From positions 1-57,803 of the forward strand of contig JAZNQN010000058.1 of assembly GCA_045590195.1 (NCBI GenBank): a stretch of DNA of 57,803 bases. The letters run 5' to 3'. Origin of the DNA: JAZNQN01 sp045590195 (GTDB taxonomy: Bacteria > Bacillota > Clostridia > UMGS1883 > UMGS1540). The position numbers were made by a program, and so were the translations under genes. A model generated the notes under the pieces. It saw nothing but the letters and a program-made list of their open reading frames with translations. It did not search any database and was not told the origin of the DNA. Shown piece by piece: positions 34,938-44,629 of this stretch (position 1 is its first letter; the number at the start of each line of letters is the position of its first letter).

Positions 34938-35794
34938 TGAGACTTGTAATTGTAACAGGAATGTCGGGAGCGGGAAAGACAGTAGCTATAAGATGCCTTG
35001 AAGATATGGGCTTTTATTGTGTTGACAATATGCCTGCTGTTTTGGTTAGCAGTTTTGCGCAGATGTGTTATAACTCACAGGGCAAGCTGCAAAAACTTGC
35101 GCTTGTGGTTGACGCAAGAGGCAAAGATATGTTCAGCGAACTTGTTGGCGAGCTTAGAAAGCTTGATGATGAGGGCATTGAACACGAAATTTTGTTCCTT
35201 GAGGCTTCAAACAAATCAATTATAACAAGATATAAACAAACCAGAAGAGCGCATCCGTCATCAGGTAACGGCAGTATCGAAAGCGGTATTGAAACTGAAC
35301 GTGAGCTACTAAGTGACGTTAAAAAAATTGCCGATTATGTAATCGATACGTCCGTTATGCAAAGAGAACATCTTAATAAAAACATTAAGGCACTTTTTGC
35401 CGATGAAAGCCAGGGCGGACAAATGGTAATAAACGTAGTGTCGTTTGGTTTTAAATATGGCCTTCCGCTTGACTGCGACCTGGTTTTCGATGTAAGATTT
35501 TTGCCAAATCCCTTCTATGTTGAAGAAATAAGAGCTCTTACAGGCCTTACTAAAGAAATACGCGATTATGTTTTATCTCATGAACAGTCGGTTGAGTTTA
35601 TAGAAAAACTTTCTGATATGCTTTTATACCTTATACCTCACTATATTGAAGAGGGTAAGGGCAATTTGGTTATAGGAATAGGCTGTACAGGTGGAAAACA
35701 CAGAAGTGTTGTAGTTTCGGAAAAAATCAGAAATGTAATTTCTGAAAATGGATACAGTTGTGTTATAAATCACAGAGATATCAATTTAAGCTGA
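34937..35794 (+). CDS. rapZ: RNase adapter/nucleotide-binding protein RapZ (YvcJ)
   Basis: 285 residues. P-loop GMSGAGKT is at residues 8-15; the C-terminal domain carries GIGCTGGKHRSVVVSE, the family mark. In enterobacteria RapZ senses GlcN6P and guides RNase E; in Firmicutes (YvcJ) it binds nucleotides and UDP-GlcNAc links are reported for the neighbour YvcK. The order rapZ-yvcK-whiA is a well-known conserved block of Gram-positive genomes and supports the call. It overlaps murB by one base. Confidence 0.95.
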   Translation: MRLVIVTGMSGAGKTVAIRCLEDMGFYCVDNMPAVLVSSFAQMCYNSQGKLQKLALVVDARGKDMFSELVGELRKLDDEGIEHEILFLEASNKSIITRYKQTRRAHPSSGNGSIESGIETERELLSDVKKIADYVIDTSVMQREHLNKNIKALFADESQGGQMVINVVSFGFKYGLPLDCDLVFDVRFLPNPFYVEEIRALTGLTKEIRDYVLSHEQSVEFIEKLSDMLLYLIPHYIEEGKGNLVIGIGCTGGKHRSVVVSEKIRNVISENGYSCVINHRDINLS

Positions 35795-35803
35795 GGTGAT
35801 AAT

Positions 35804-36778
35804 ATGCCTACACATCCCAAAATTGTTGCCCTTGGCGGAGGAACAGGTTTGTCTGTTATGCTGCGAGGGCTTAAAAAATATACAGAGAATATTACTGCAA
35901 TAGTTACTATGGCAGATGATGGCGGCGGCTCGGGCGTGCTGAGGCACGACCTTGGTATGCTTCCGCCGGGGGATATACGAAACTGCCTTTTGTCCCTTGC
36001 TGAAATAGAGCCTACTATGCGCGAGCTTTTTAATTACCGCTTCAGCGAGGGCACTTTAAGAGGCCAGAGCTTTGGTAACCTTTTTATTGCCGCAATGGTA
36101 GGAATAAGCGAAAATTTTGAAGAGGCAGTTAAAAAAGCCAGCGAAGTATTGGCGGTTCACGGCAATGTTATTCCCGTAACCTGTGCAGATATTCATCTTT
36201 GCGCCCATTTTGAAGATGGAAGCGAAGTTTTTGGAGAAAGTAAAATTGCCAGAGCCAAAAAGCTTTGTAATAGCAAAATAACCAGTGTTTCGCTTGTGCC
36301 GGAAAACGTTAAACCGACAGATGGCGTAATTGAAAGCATTATGGATGCCGATATTATAATTTTAGGCCCGGGAAGCCTTTATACAAGTATTATTCCAAAT
36401 CTTCTTGTAAAAGGTGTTGCAGATGCTATAAAGAAAAGCAGTGCGCCGGTACTTTATATTTGCAATATTATGACTCAGCCCGGCGAAACCGAAGAATATA
36501 TGGCAATTGACCATATAAACGCAATTTCAAAACACGCCGGCGGAAATATAATTGATTACTGCATAGTAAATAGCGGCGCAATTGATGGCAGAATGATAGA
36601 AAAATATGCCCTTGACAACTCAGCCCCTGTACTGGCCCTTGAAGAGAGAATAAATGAACAGGGGATAAAACTTATTTGCGATGATATTTATGAAATTACC
36701 AATGAAACTGTAAGACACAGCAGTACTAAACTTACAAAACTGATTAAAAAATTCTGGAAAGAGTATAGTGGGGAATAA
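35804..36778 (+). CDS. yvcK: Gluconeogenesis factor YvcK family protein
   Basis: 324 residues. ALGGGTGLSVMLRGLK near the start and TMADDGGGSGVLR (nucleotide-sugar or F420 precursor fold) define the CofD-like family; GDIRNCLLSLAE and GPGSLYTSIIPNL follow. YvcK is known to be needed for growth on gluconeogenic carbon and for normal cell shape, and binds UDP-GlcNAc. It sits between rapZ and whiA as expected, with GAGGTGAT ahead of the ATG. Confidence 0.95.
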   Translation: MPTHPKIVALGGGTGLSVMLRGLKKYTENITAIVTMADDGGGSGVLRHDLGMLPPGDIRNCLLSLAEIEPTMRELFNYRFSEGTLRGQSFGNLFIAAMVGISENFEEAVKKASEVLAVHGNVIPVTCADIHLCAHFEDGSEVFGESKIARAKKLCNSKITSVSLVPENVKPTDGVIESIMDADIIILGPGSLYTSIIPNLLVKGVADAIKKSSAPVLYICNIMTQPGETEEYMAIDHINAISKHAGGNIIDYCIVNSGAIDGRMIEKYALDNSAPVLALEERINEQGIKLICDDIYEITNETVRHSSTKLTKLIKKFWKEYSGE

Positions 36779-36779
36779 A

Positions 36780-37709
36780 ATGTCGTTTTCTTCTGATATA
36801 AAAAAAGAGCTTGTAAGAGCCGGTATGGACGAGCGATGCTGTATGCAGGCTGAGCTTTGCGCTTTTATTTGCTTTGGCGGAAATATAAGCTTTTCAGGTG
36901 GACAATACGTACTTAAAATTTCAACAGAAAGCGCCAGCGCGGCAAGGCGCTGCTTTTCGCTTATAAAAAAACTTTTTGATATTAAAACTGAACTTGATAT
37001 TAAGAAAAGCCGCGCAGGCAGAGGTGGACACGCCTATTCGCTTACTATTGATGATAGCGATTTTGCCTACAACATTTTAAAAAGTGTATATTTAATTGAT
37101 GAAGAATTTGAAAATCACGTTGCTTTTCGTATAAACAAAAAAATTGTTGAAAACGAACATTGTATGCGTGCTTTTGTAAGAGGGGCTTTTCTTGGCGGTG
37201 GCTCTACTACAAACCCTGAAAAAGGCTATCATCTTGAAATTGCAACTCACTATCATAACCTGTCGTCTGATTTTTCTAAAGCTCTCAAAAAATATGGTTT
37301 CAGCCCTAAAAGCGTTGAAAGAAAATCAAGCCACGTTACATATTTTAAAGGCGGGGAAGAAATATGCGACTTTTTAAGCTTTATGGGCGCTTTTAACTGT
37401 ATGATGGAATATACAAACATACGAATTGTAAAAGATACAAGAAACAATGTAAACAGAAAAGTAAACTGCGAAACCGCAAATATGGATAAAGCACTTAATG
37501 CGGCATTTCGCCAGTTAGAGGCAATAAAAAAAATACGAGATAATAAAAGCTTTGATAATTTACCAGATACACTTAAAGATGTTATTGTAGCCCGTGAAGA
37601 AAATCCCGAGGCAACCCTTTCAGAATTGGCAGAAATAATTAAAATTTCAAAATCGGGAACAAGTCACAGGCTTAATAAGTTGCTGGAAATAGCTGAAAAA
37701 ATAAACTGA
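36780..37709 (+). CDS. whiA: Sporulation/cell-division regulator WhiA
   Basis: 309 residues. The N-terminal part has the LAGLIDADG-homing-endonuclease-like fold without nuclease residues (VRGAFLGGGSTTNPEKGYHL); the end carries a helix-turn-helix (LSELAEIIKISKSGTSHRLN). I use the ATG at 36780 because the upstream GTG at 36768 would overlap yvcK and lacks a ribosome site; GGGGAA precedes the ATG. WhiA binds DNA and influences division and chromosome segregation in Firmicutes. Confidence 0.95.
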   Translation: MSFSSDIKKELVRAGMDERCCMQAELCAFICFGGNISFSGGQYVLKISTESASAARRCFSLIKKLFDIKTELDIKKSRAGRGGHAYSLTIDDSDFAYNILKSVYLIDEEFENHVAFRINKKIVENEHCMRAFVRGAFLGGGSTTNPEKGYHLEIATHYHNLSSDFSKALKKYGFSPKSVERKSSHVTYFKGGEEICDFLSFMGAFNCMMEYTNIRIVKDTRNNVNRKVNCETANMDKALNAAFRQLEAIKKIRDNKSFDNLPDTLKDVIVAREENPEATLSELAEIIKISKSGTSHRLNKLLEIAEKIN

Positions 37710-37718
37710 GGAGAAAAA

Positions 37719-40700
37719 ATGGGAAATTTTGTACATTTGCATGTTCACAGTGAATATAGCCTTCTTGATGGCGCTTGCAGAATAAATCAGCTTGCACATC
37801 GTGCGGCAGAGCTCGGGCAAAGTGCAATTGCATTAACTGACCACGGCGTAATGTACGCCGCAGTTGACTTTTTTGAGGCGGCGCAAAAAGCAGGAGTTAA
37901 GCCCATAATCGGGTGCGAGGTTTATACTGCCCCAAGAACAAGATTTGATAAGGAAGCAGGTGTGGATAATAATATTTCACACCTTGTTTTGCTTTGTGAA
38001 AATCAAAAAGGCTATGATAATCTTATAAAAATAGTTTCCTCAGGCTTTGTTGACGGGTTTTATTATAAACCAAGGGTTGATACTGCAATTATTAAAAAAC
38101 ACAGCGAAGGAATAATTGCCCTTTCTGCGTGCCTTGCGGGTGAAATTCCAAAGCTTTTACTTGATGGCGATTATGAAGGCGCAAAGAAAAAAGCTCTTGA
38201 ATACCTTGAAATATTTGGCGAAGGCAATTTTTATCTCGAAATTCAGGACCACGGAATTGCCGAGCAGAAAAAATTAAATCCGCTTATTTTGAAGCTTTCA
38301 AAAGAAACAGGAATACCGCTTGTTGCTACAAACGATGTTCACTATCTTAAAAAAGAAGATGCGGTTTATCAGGATGTTCTTCTTTGTATTCAAACAGCAA
38401 GAACTGTTGACGAAGAAGACAGAATGAAGTTTTTCGGCGAAGAGTTTTATCTTAAAAGCGAAGAGGAGATGAGTGCGCTTTTTCAGTATGCTCCCGAAGC
38501 GCTGGAAAACACCGCTAAAATCGCCGAAAGATGTAATGTTACATTTGAATTTGGAAATTTAAAACTGCCAAAATATGATGCCCCGTGTGAAAGCTTTGAA
38601 TACCTTTGCTCACTTTGTGAAAAGGGACTTAAGAAAAGATATGAAAAAGAAACCCCCGAAATTCGTGAAAGACTCCAGAAAGAGCTTTCTGTAATTTCGA
38701 ATATGGGCTTTGTTGATTACTTTTTAATAGTGTGGGACTATGTTAATTTTGCCAAAAGCAACGGCATTGTAGTAGGCCCCGGCAGAGGCTCGGCAGCAGG
38801 AAGCATAGTGGCATACACCCTCGAAATTACTGATATTGACCCTATAAAATACGGCCTTATTTTTGAAAGATTTTTAAATCCCGAACGTGTAAGTATGCCC
38901 GATATCGATATCGATTTCTGCTACGAGAGAAGGCAGGAAGTTATCGACTACGTTAACAGAAAATACGGGGAAGACCACGTTGCTCAGATTATAACCTTTG
39001 GAACAATGTCAGCAAGGGCGGTAATCCGCGATGTTGGCAGAGCGCTTGGTATGCCTTATGGCGATGTTGATGTTGTTGCAAAAATGATACCGGCAGAGCT
39101 TCATATTGATATTCAGAGTGCACTCCAGAAAATTGCCGATTTGAAAACTCTTTACGATAACAGCGAAGAAACTAAAAAGCTTATTGATACGGCCATTGCT
39201 CTTGAAGGCCTTCCGCGCCATGCCTCAACTCACGCGGCAGGTGTTGTAATTTCGGGCAAAAGCGTTGATGAATATGTTCCCCTTCAGAAAAACGACGATG
39301 TTATTACTACTCAGTTCCCAATGGGTACACTGGAGCGACTGGGCCTGCTTAAAATGGACTTTCTGGGCCTTCGCAACCTTACTGTTATTAAAGATACTGT
39401 GGAGCTTGCCGCACTTCAGGGAATTGAAATAAATATGGAAAAGCTTGATTTTGACAGGCCGGAAGTTTATGCAATGATAAGCCGCGGCGAAACAGAAGGT
39501 GTTTTCCAGCTTGAAAGCGCAGGAATGAAGTCGTTTATGAAAAGGCTTCAGCCATCAGGGCTTGAAGATGTTATTGCGGGTATTTCCCTTTACCGTCCCG
39601 GCCCCATGGACCAGATTCCAAAATATATTGAAAATAAACAAAATCCTCAAAAAATTAAATATAAACATCCGTTGCTTGAGGATATATTAAACGTAACCTA
39701 TGGCTGTATTGTATATCAGGAGCAGGTTATGGAAATTGTTCGCTCCCTTGGCGGTTATTCTCTGGCAAGGGCCGATTCTGTAAGAAAAGCTATGAGCAAG
39801 AAAAAGCTTGACGTTATGGAAAAGGAAAGAGCCGTTTTTTGCGCAGGAGCGGCGGAAAAAGGCGTGCCTCAAAATATTGCAAACGAAATTTATGACGATA
39901 TGATAGATTTTGCAAAATACGCTTTTAATAAATCTCATGCGGCGGCTTATGCTGTTTTGGCGTATCAAACGGCATATCTTAAATGTTATTACAAAACATT
40001 TTTCTTTGCGGCACTTTTAAACAGTGTTATGGATAATGCCGATAAAGTTGCCGATTATTGCTACGAGTGTGAACGCCTTGGTATTAAAATTTTGCCGCCA
40101 CACGTAAATTACAGTAGCGCCCGTTTTGTGCCTGAGGGCGATAAAATTCGTTTTGGCCTTGGGGCCATAAGAAATGTTGGCAGAAGCTTTGCGGCAGAAT
40201 GTAAAAAAGTTAGGGAAGATGAAGGAGAGTTTAAATCTCTTTACGATTTTATTCAGAAAATGACAAACCGCGACATAAATAAAAGAGCAGTTGGCGAGCT
40301 TATTTTGTGTGGCGCGATGGACGGCCTTGGCCCGACTCGTGCGCAGATGTATGCAAAATACGAAGTGTTTATGTCAAGCTGTGCTTATGATAAAAAGAAT
40401 AATGCACTGGGTCAGATTTCGTTTTTTGAAGCAGCGGAGGATACAAGTAATGATGAAGATTATCCAAATATCAAAGAATTTCCTCACAAGGTTTTGCTTG
40501 AAAATGAGAAAAACGCCCTTGGAGTATATGTTTCAGGTCATCCTCTTGATGAATATAAAAAATATTTGTCAAAGGCGGCAAACGCTGAAATTTTAGATAT
40601 TAAAAGGGCGGCAGAAGAAAACTACGAATCAGTTGACAGGCGCGATGTAGTGCTTTCGGGTATTGTAAGCGGAAGAAAAGATAAAATAACAAAAACAAAT

Positions 40701-41099
40701 TCAAAAATGTGTTTTTTAACATTTGAGGATTTAACTGGTACTATGGAAGTTATCGTTTTTCCAAAAGTTTTGCTCTCTTGCGATAATATTTTAAAAAGCG
40801 ATGCTCCGGTTGTAATAAGCGGCAGAATTGATGCTTCTGAAAGCGAAATACCAAAGCTTATTGCAAGGGACATTTCTCTTCTTAATTTAAGCGACCGCAC
40901 CATTACTTTAAAAATAGAAAAAGATAACTTGCTTGATAAAATTCACCCAATTATAAAGGCAAATCAGGGTGGCGACAGCCTTTATATTAATATAGGCGAT
41001 GAAACTATGGAAAGTTTTCTTAAAGTGGCAATTTCAAGCCGACTTATAAGCGAGCTTGAAGCCATTTTAGGCAAAGGAAATGTTATAACAACTATTTAA
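37719..41099 (+). CDS. dnaE: DNA polymerase III alpha subunit, DnaE type
   Basis: 1126 residues. PHP domain starts HLHVHSEYSLLDGACR; the polymerase acidic residues are Asp395 and Asp397 in MPDIDIDFCYERR; GPGRGSAAGSIVAY and helix-hairpin-helix stretches follow; the C-terminal OB fold includes VVLSGIVSGRKDKITKTNSK. There is no 3'-5' exonuclease insertion, so this is DnaE and not PolC; in Firmicutes DnaE1/DnaE3 types work alongside PolC, which is not in the window. AGGAG precedes the ATG, 9 bases after whiA. Confidence 0.96.
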   Translation: MGNFVHLHVHSEYSLLDGACRINQLAHRAAELGQSAIALTDHGVMYAAVDFFEAAQKAGVKPIIGCEVYTAPRTRFDKEAGVDNNISHLVLLCENQKGYDNLIKIVSSGFVDGFYYKPRVDTAIIKKHSEGIIALSACLAGEIPKLLLDGDYEGAKKKALEYLEIFGEGNFYLEIQDHGIAEQKKLNPLILKLSKETGIPLVATNDVHYLKKEDAVYQDVLLCIQTARTVDEEDRMKFFGEEFYLKSEEEMSALFQYAPEALENTAKIAERCNVTFEFGNLKLPKYDAPCESFEYLCSLCEKGLKKRYEKETPEIRERLQKELSVISNMGFVDYFLIVWDYVNFAKSNGIVVGPGRGSAAGSIVAYTLEITDIDPIKYGLIFERFLNPERVSMPDIDIDFCYERRQEVIDYVNRKYGEDHVAQIITFGTMSARAVIRDVGRALGMPYGDVDVVAKMIPAELHIDIQSALQKIADLKTLYDNSEETKKLIDTAIALEGLPRHASTHAAGVVISGKSVDEYVPLQKNDDVITTQFPMGTLERLGLLKMDFLGLRNLTVIKDTVELAALQGIEINMEKLDFDRPEVYAMISRGETEGVFQLESAGMKSFMKRLQPSGLEDVIAGISLYRPGPMDQIPKYIENKQNPQKIKYKHPLLEDILNVTYGCIVYQEQVMEIVRSLGGYSLARADSVRKAMSKKKLDVMEKERAVFCAGAAEKGVPQNIANEIYDDMIDFAKYAFNKSHAAAYAVLAYQTAYLKCYYKTFFFAALLNSVMDNADKVADYCYECERLGIKILPPHVNYSSARFVPEGDKIRFGLGAIRNVGRSFAAECKKVREDEGEFKSLYDFIQKMTNRDINKRAVGELILCGAMDGLGPTRAQMYAKYEVFMSSCAYDKKNNALGQISFFEAAEDTSNDEDYPNIKEFPHKVLLENEKNALGVYVSGHPLDEYKKYLSKAANAEILDIKRAAEENYESVDRRDVVLSGIVSGRKDKITKTNSKMCFLTFEDLTGTMEVIVFPKVLLSCDNILKSDAPVVISGRIDASESEIPKLIARDISLLNLSDRTITLKIEKDNLLDKIHPIIKANQGGDSLYINIGDETMESFLKVAISSRLISELEAILGKGNVITTI

Positions 41100-41112
41100 T
41101 TGGAGATAAAAA

Positions 41113-42297
41113 ATGAGTAAACGAGCAGATGTATGCGTAATTGGCGGCGGTGCGGCAGGCATTGTAGCCGCAATTTCTGCAAAAAGAGCCGGCGCCGGCG
41201 TTTTGCTGCTTGAGCGAAGCGGCAGAGTTGGCAAAAAAATACTTGCAACCGGAAACGGACGTTGCAACATTACAAATGCATATATTGCCTATGATAATTA
41301 TCACGGCGACAGTGCTTTTGCCGCCGATGTTTTAGGCCGCTTTTCATTTGGCGAAACAATTGATTTTTTTGAAAGTATGGGCTTAGTATGCTGTGAGGGA
41401 GAAGAGGGTAAAATGTATCCCGGGAGCCTTCAGGCAACATCTGTGCTTGACCTTTTGCGTGCCGAAATGGAAAGGCTATCTGTGGAAATTGAAACTGATT
41501 TTCACGTTAAAAGCATTGTAAAAGAGAAAAACCAATTTAAAATTTCATCGGGCGAGAGCGAAGTTTTTGCCCACAAAGTAATTTTATGCCCGGGCGGCTT
41601 TGCGGCACCCGAATTTGGAACTGACGGAAACGGCGCCCGCCTTGCAAAAAGCCTTTCACATACAGTAAGCAAAACTTATCCTGCGCTTGTTCAGCTCAAA
41701 TGCGAAAATGCTCCAAAGGCTTTAAAAGGCGTTAAACATTTTTGCACAGCAACACTTTATGTTGACGGCAAAAAACAAAATAGCCGCTATGGCGAGGTTT
41801 TGTTTACCGAATACGGCCTTTCAGGACCGCCGATTTTCAATTTGTCACGAGAGGCCTCGGTGGCAGTTTCGGAAAACAAAAATACCGAAATTTCACTTGA
41901 ACTGCTCCCCGAAAGCTTTGGCGAAATTTGCACTATGCTTGAAAGGCGCAAAAAGAATTTACCGCATCTTAACGGCGAAAACTTTTTAAACTCGATTATA
42001 AATAAAAGAATTGGCTTTGAAATTGTAAAGAAAAGCTCAAATATAAAAGAAATGGCATCGCTTCTTAAAAATTACAGGTATAAAGTTGTGGGAACAATGG
42101 GCTTTAAAAATGCTCAGGTTACCGCAGGCGGCGTTTTGTGCAGCGAAGTATATTCTGATACTTTAATGTCGAAAAAAGTTCCCGGGCTTTATTTTGCAGG
42201 CGAAATTTTAGATGTAGATGGCGATTGTGGCGGCTTTAACCTTCAGTTTGCGTGGAGCAGCGGCGCTATTGCAGGCAAAAGTGCGGCAGAGAGGTAG
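41113..42297 (+). CDS. HI0933/YhiN-family flavoprotein
   Basis: 394-residue FAD protein. It begins ADVCVIGGGAAGIVAAISAK, then GRVGKKILATGNGRCNITN, and ends GLYFAGEILDVDGDCGGFNL, the typical marks of the HI0933 (BaiN-like) group. Most members have no assigned reaction; some gut Clostridia members (BaiN) take part in bile-acid reduction, but there is no other bai gene here, so I make no such claim. GGAGAT precedes the start. A second flavoprotein gene follows five bases later. Confidence 0.9.
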   Translation: MSKRADVCVIGGGAAGIVAAISAKRAGAGVLLLERSGRVGKKILATGNGRCNITNAYIAYDNYHGDSAFAADVLGRFSFGETIDFFESMGLVCCEGEEGKMYPGSLQATSVLDLLRAEMERLSVEIETDFHVKSIVKEKNQFKISSGESEVFAHKVILCPGGFAAPEFGTDGNGARLAKSLSHTVSKTYPALVQLKCENAPKALKGVKHFCTATLYVDGKKQNSRYGEVLFTEYGLSGPPIFNLSREASVAVSENKNTEISLELLPESFGEICTMLERRKKNLPHLNGENFLNSIINKRIGFEIVKKSSNIKEMASLLKNYRYKVVGTMGFKNAQVTAGGVLCSEVYSDTLMSKKVPGLYFAGEILDVDGDCGGFNLQFAWSSGAIAGKSAAER

Positions 42298-42302
42298 AAA
42301 AT

Positions 42303-43841
42303 ATGTTCCTTATAAAAGATATTAAACTTTCTCTTTCTGAAAGCGAAGCAAAGCTTTCTGAAAAAGCTGCCAAAAAGCTTGGCTGCAATGAGAAAAATAT
42401 TAAAAATATAAAAATAATTAAAAAATCAATCGATGCCCGTAAAAAGCCCTGCTATGTTTACAGCGTTTCGGCAGAGGTTTTTGATAAAAAAGGCATAAAA
42501 GCAGAGGAATATGTAGAAAGTGCTCCTCTTGTAATAAAAAAATCTGCTTTCGAAAAACGCCCCTTAGTAATAGGCTTTGGCCCTGCAGGAATGTTTTCGG
42601 CTTTGATGCTTGCAAGAGCAGGGGCTTGCCCTATAGTTATTGAAAGAGGTTTCGATGCCGATAAAAGAGCGGATGATATAAAGCGTTTTCGCGGTGGCGA
42701 AGATTTAAATGAAAACAGTAATATATGCTTTGGCGAAGGCGGCGCCGGAACTTTTTCCGACGGTAAGCTTACAACAGGTATCGGCAGTAAATTTGTTAAA
42801 GAGGTTTTGAAAACCTTTGTTTCCCATGGTGCGCCCGAGGATATTTTGTATGCTTCCAGGCCTCACGTTGGAAGCGATGTTCTTCCGAAAGTAGTTAAAA
42901 GCATAAGAAAAGAAATTATTTCCCTTGGCGGAGAGGTTAAATTTGGCGAAAAGTTTCTTTCTGTTAAAATACAAAGCGGCAAAATAGTAAGCGCTATAAC
43001 GGATAAAGGCGAATATGAAACAGAGCATCTTATTCTGGCAATTGGCCATAGCGCAAGAGAAACCTATGAATATCTCTATTCGCTTGGCGCTTTTATGGCG
43101 GCAAAACCTTTTTCTGTTGGTGCAAGAATTGAGCATAAACAAAAAGACATTTCTCTTTCCCAGTATGGGGAGGACTATATAAATCTTCCTGCGGCAGATT
43201 ATAAGCTTTCAACACATCTTCAATCGGCCTCGGTTTATACATTTTGTATGTGCCCGGGGGGATATGTTGTAAACTCCTCATCCCAAAAGGGCGAAATTGT
43301 GACAAACGGTTACAGCCTTCGTGCCCGTGATGGCGAAAACGCAAACAGCGCAGTGCTTGTTGCGGTTTCTCCCGAAATGTTTGGTATGAATCCGCTTGCA
43401 GGAATTGCTTTTCAAAAGGGAATAGAAAAAAGCGCATATGATGCAAGCTGCTCATATAAGGCCCCGTGCCAGATGGTTGGCGACTTTTTAAAGGGAAAAC
43501 CCTCAACTACACTTGGCGATATTGCCCCAACTTACGATAAAGGCGTTTTTCTTACAGATTTATCCTGCTGCCTGCCGGATTTTATTTGTGCGGCAATGAG
43601 GGAAGGAATTAAGAATTTTGCCAATAAAATAAAAGGGTTTGACAGATATGATGCCCTTTTAACCGCGCCCGAAACCCGTTCATCATCGCCGGTTAAAATT
43701 ATTCGCGATGAGAATATGGAGAGTAATATAAAAGGCATTTACCCCATAGGCGAAGGTAGCGGCTATGCAGGCGGAATAACTTCTTCTGCGGTTGACGGAA
43801 TTGAAGCAGCACTTAAGATAATTGAAACAAAAGGAACATAA
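42303..43841 (+). CDS. FAD-dependent oxidoreductase, large NAD(P)/FAD family
   Basis: 512 residues, using the ATG at 42303 after GAGGTAG; the frame extends back to 42252 inside the previous gene. The first 85 residues form a small basic domain (KIIKKSIDARKKPCYVYSV); the FAD motif is PLVIGFGPAGMFSALMLARA; NENSNICFGEGGAGTFSDGK and SYKAPCQMVGDFL are family stretches; the end has GIYPIGEGSGYAGGITSSAV. Its reaction is unknown. The last 193 bases of coding region recur downstream at 44629 with about 93 percent identity, flanking an AT-rich gene, so this 3' end was involved in a recombination event. Confidence 0.88.
   Translation: MFLIKDIKLSLSESEAKLSEKAAKKLGCNEKNIKNIKIIKKSIDARKKPCYVYSVSAEVFDKKGIKAEEYVESAPLVIKKSAFEKRPLVIGFGPAGMFSALMLARAGACPIVIERGFDADKRADDIKRFRGGEDLNENSNICFGEGGAGTFSDGKLTTGIGSKFVKEVLKTFVSHGAPEDILYASRPHVGSDVLPKVVKSIRKEIISLGGEVKFGEKFLSVKIQSGKIVSAITDKGEYETEHLILAIGHSARETYEYLYSLGAFMAAKPFSVGARIEHKQKDISLSQYGEDYINLPAADYKLSTHLQSASVYTFCMCPGGYVVNSSSQKGEIVTNGYSLRARDGENANSAVLVAVSPEMFGMNPLAGIAFQKGIEKSAYDASCSYKAPCQMVGDFLKGKPSTTLGDIAPTYDKGVFLTDLSCCLPDFICAAMREGIKNFANKIKGFDRYDALLTAPETRSSSPVKIIRDENMESNIKGIYPIGEGSGYAGGITSSAVDGIEAALKIIETKGT
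43631..43823 (+). repeat. Direct repeat, copy A (3' end of FAD oxidoreductase gene)
   Basis: 193 bases that match 44629-44821 without gaps; I count 14 differences (about 93 percent identity). This copy is in the intact gene. Confidence 0.9.
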
Positions 43842-44005
43842 TTTTGGTAAGTGTTTTGCCTAAACTATAAAAATCTTGATTGAAATTTGAGAAAATATAG
43901 TTGTTTAGAATAGAGTGAGTTCTATAGTTTGGAGACAATGTTTAATATTATAGAGAGTTTTTAAATTGAGTTACAAATAATAAATTTAGATAGGAGATTA
44001 GAAAT

Positions 44006-44629
44006 ATGGTAATTATAATAATTTTGTTTGCGGGTTTAATATTTTTTAAGTATCAGGATTGGTATAATTCTAAAGATCATTGTTCGTATGATGATGTTGA
44101 AACTTTGAGAGAAGATGCACAAGTGATTAATCTTACTTGTAATGTAGTTGGTAACAAACAAAAAAGAAGATGGCGAACTGAGGTTTATTTTGATGATGGT
44201 TTTAGATATATATCCCACAAGACCGATGTAAACAATTATATTCTAGGATATAGAATATCAATAACTGAAGGTGATAAAATAGATATCATTGAATTGGCTG
44301 TAGAAAAACATTCGAAAATTATTGAACAACGTGAATTGTCAAAAGAGATGTCTAAACAGAATTTGGAGGATATTATCAGTACAAATAGTGGCACAGCCTT
44401 GTTTGAAGTTCGAATTTATGATGCTGATGAAAATAGAGACTACAAAGAAATAAGGTACATTGATATAAAAAAATTTCCTATGGAAAAGCTTACACATAAT
44501 AATACATATTATGTAATCGAAACATTCAAAGATGGAGTACAAAAGCATATATTCTATACAAAAAAAGATTGGAAAAAACAGAGAAAAATAATGAAAAAGG
44601 GTGATATGATGTTTTTTCCAAATATATAA
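44006..44629 (+). CDS. Hypothetical membrane-anchored protein in an inserted segment
   Basis: 207 residues, no family recognised. Residues 1-15 are a hydrophobic helix (VIIIILFAGLIFF) followed by KYQDWYNSK, so a single N-terminal anchor with a soluble domain; polarity cannot be decided. The soluble part is mixed beta/alpha and highly charged, with many Asp, Lys and Tyr residues (RRWRTEVYFDDGFRYISHKT). Base composition is clearly more AT-rich than the neighbours, and codons such as ATA, AGA and TTG are frequent. AGGAG precedes the ATG. Its stop codon lies at the start of the second repeat copy. The 164 bases before it, 43842-44005, hold no gene and only weak promoter-like sequence. Confidence 0.6.
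   Translation: MVIIIILFAGLIFFKYQDWYNSKDHCSYDDVETLREDAQVINLTCNVVGNKQKRRWRTEVYFDDGFRYISHKTDVNNYILGYRISITEGDKIDIIELAVEKHSKIIEQRELSKEMSKQNLEDIISTNSGTALFEVRIYDADENRDYKEIRYIDIKKFPMEKLTHNNTYYVIETFKDGVQKHIFYTKKDWKKQRKIMKKGDMMFFPNI

Noticed and set aside
41113..42297. Bile-acid-modifying BaiN role for the HI0933-type flavoprotein
   Set aside because: The family is broad and no other bai gene is present; the neighbours are dnaE and another flavoprotein.
43842..44629. Insertion sequence or integron cassette
   Set aside because: No transposase, integrase, terminal inverted repeats or attC-like fold; the flanking repeats are diverged gene ends and not short target duplications.
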